Part shown: positions 62,931 to 64,000 of the stretch, piece after piece
Position numbering within the stretch: position 1 is the stretch's first letter
How the letters are laid out: every line of letters starts with the position of its first letter
Source of the DNA: Plutella xylostella
Lineage: Eukaryota; Arthropoda; Insecta; Lepidoptera; Plutellidae
Reading direction: 5' to 3'
Assembly (NCBI RefSeq): GCF_932276165.1
Contig: NC_063999.1
Span: forward strand, 4,714,501-4,778,500
Length of the DNA stretch: 64,000 bases
Notes under the pieces: model-generated
Database searches by the model: none
The model's input: the letters and a program-made list of their open reading frames with translations, nothing else
What the model was told of the DNA's origin: nothing
Program-made: the position numbers and the translations under genes

Positions 62931-63865
62931 GAACAACCATTAACAAAAATATATATGTATATATTTGTTGCAGACAAACTAAAGCGTTTATTGTATCACA
63001 CAACCATAAACTTAAATAAATAAAATAAAATAAAAATAGCCTTTATTCCCTTTTTAACACAAAAAGTTTACAGCTTATATTTATATAAGATTTTACCTAA
63101 TTTTACCTAGTTAGTTATCATGCATATTTATAAAGTTTAAAATAGTATTCATTTTAATATTGACTTGCAAAGTTTATATCTTATATTTATAGTATTTTAC
63201 ATAATTTTAGCTTGCTTTAGTTAACATGCATAATTATAAAGTTAAATTAGTATTTAATATTTCAGTATTTTATTCATTGTGATATTATTTTATTATAATA
63301 GCTAATATAATTGTGTTTTAAAACATTGTAATAATTCAATTGTATTATAACTTTTTCCTTAATTTTATTTATTTATTTATTTGATTCACCAACAAAGATT
63401 ACATCAATTACATGCTAAATTAAATTAAATTAAGTCTAATGATAAATGCATCTTCAATTATAGGTGAATACAGCATGCATTATATAAGGAATAAATTCAT
63501 TTATTAATTTACTATTAATAAATATACAATTTTAATTATAAATCAGAATGTAACATACTATATAATTTTAAATTAGATTAAAATTTTGATGATCAATATT
63601 AATTATACATAAATTATAAATCCGGTTAACACGAATTTATATACTAAGAATTAATTACAATAATTATAATTAATAAAAATAAAATTAAAATTAAAACGTT
63701 GCCAAAATAATAATTAATTGTAGGTAAATGGGATTGAAACAATAATTTTATTGATCCCCAAAATAAAATTAAGAATAGAACAATTTAAAAATTGAAATTA
63801 AGAATTTGAGGATTAAACATTTGAAGGCAACGACCGCATGAGTTCCGCATGAGTTCCATCCGTGA
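62931..63865. other. Very AT-rich sequence with retroposon-tail fragments
   Basis: AAATAAAATAAAATAAAAAT then AGCCTTTATTCCCTTT (about 63015-63055) and a TTTA run at about 63366-63383 look like 3' tails of further minus-strand LINE copies. No coding sequence is recognised. Confidence 0.4.
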
Positions 63866-63869
63866 TAAT

Positions 63870-64000
63870 CTAGGGGTACCCATTGTTGGGTATAGGCCTC
63901 CTCTATAGACTTCCATTTCTCTCTATCTAGGGCATGTCGAGTCCAGATCTTTCCTCCTACAGCCTCTATGTCATCGCTCCATCTTCTTCGTGGTCTGCCC
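63870..64000 (-). pseudogene. LINE ORF2 C-terminus, cut by the window edge
   Basis: The minus strand encodes GRPRRRWSDDIEAVGGKIW, TRHALDREKWKSIEEAYTQQ and WVPLD. This is the RGRPxxRWxDDI...DRExWxxxEEAY.QQW tail of ORF2. The element continues beyond 64000. Confidence 0.8.

Overview
The window looks like nuclear DNA from a moth or butterfly. It is AT-rich with interspersed TAGGTACCTA-type words. It carries short spliced insect genes, an Ala/Pro/Val-repeat cuticular protein gene, a tRNA-derived SINE of lepidopteran type, and many non-LTR retrotransposon 3' ends, MITEs and a mariner. Coding DNA is under 5% of the window; most of the rest is mobile DNA and unannotated AT-rich sequence.

Four host genes are well supported. 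(1) 311-1366 (+) is a two-exon secreted cuticular protein with a TATA box and polyA signal. (2) 22138-23394 (-) is a complete, intronless Arp3 of the Arp2/3 complex. (3) 26736-29365 (-) is a LEPROT/Vps55-family membrane protein spread over small exons; its reading frame closes only if a single-nucleotide exon at 29171 is used. (4) 29791-32941 (+) is RPB5 (RPABC1), the shared RNA polymerase subunit, in six exons; its fourth intron (31019-32351) has the donor and branch site of a U12-type (minor spliceosome) intron. LEPROT and RPB5 are head-to-head and share about 425 bp between start codons. Weaker first-exon or promoter candidates lie at 8440-8760, 15190-15320 and 36365-36390.

Region by region: 1-1430 cuticular gene; 3000-3116 palindromic MITE; 5150-6820 hAT-type element with an 8-bp target duplication; 9920-13154 a TIR element with a repeated GAACAATGACGG-like motif, carrying a LINE relic and a hairpin MITE; 14159-14308 Harbinger-like MITE; 16.8-19.4 kb LINE and SINE-like fragments; 22-33 kb the gene-rich block (Arp3, LEPROT, RPB5) with MITEs and LINE insertions in introns and spacers; 33.5-36 kb MITE plus a 562-codon LINE ORF; 37.3-42.2 kb a compound inverted-repeat structure with two identical promoter-like modules facing each other and a GC-rich minisatellite between them; 42.9-46.6 kb small LINE and MITE pieces; 46609-47894 a near-intact mariner with one stop codon; 47945-49654 and 54891-56910 two non-autonomous elements sharing terminal GGGC, ACCT target duplications and related internal motif arrays; 58503-58818 tRNA-derived SINE; 61077-61148 a perfect 32-bp hairpin; 62.2-64 kb LINE 3' ends.

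The host genes are unrelated in pathway (cuticle, actin nucleation, endosomal trafficking, transcription); only LEPROT/RPB5 look physically coupled, through a shared spacer. The most interesting observations are the candidate 1-nt exon, the U12 intron in RPB5, and the three non-autonomous elements filled with family-specific repeated motifs in both orientations.
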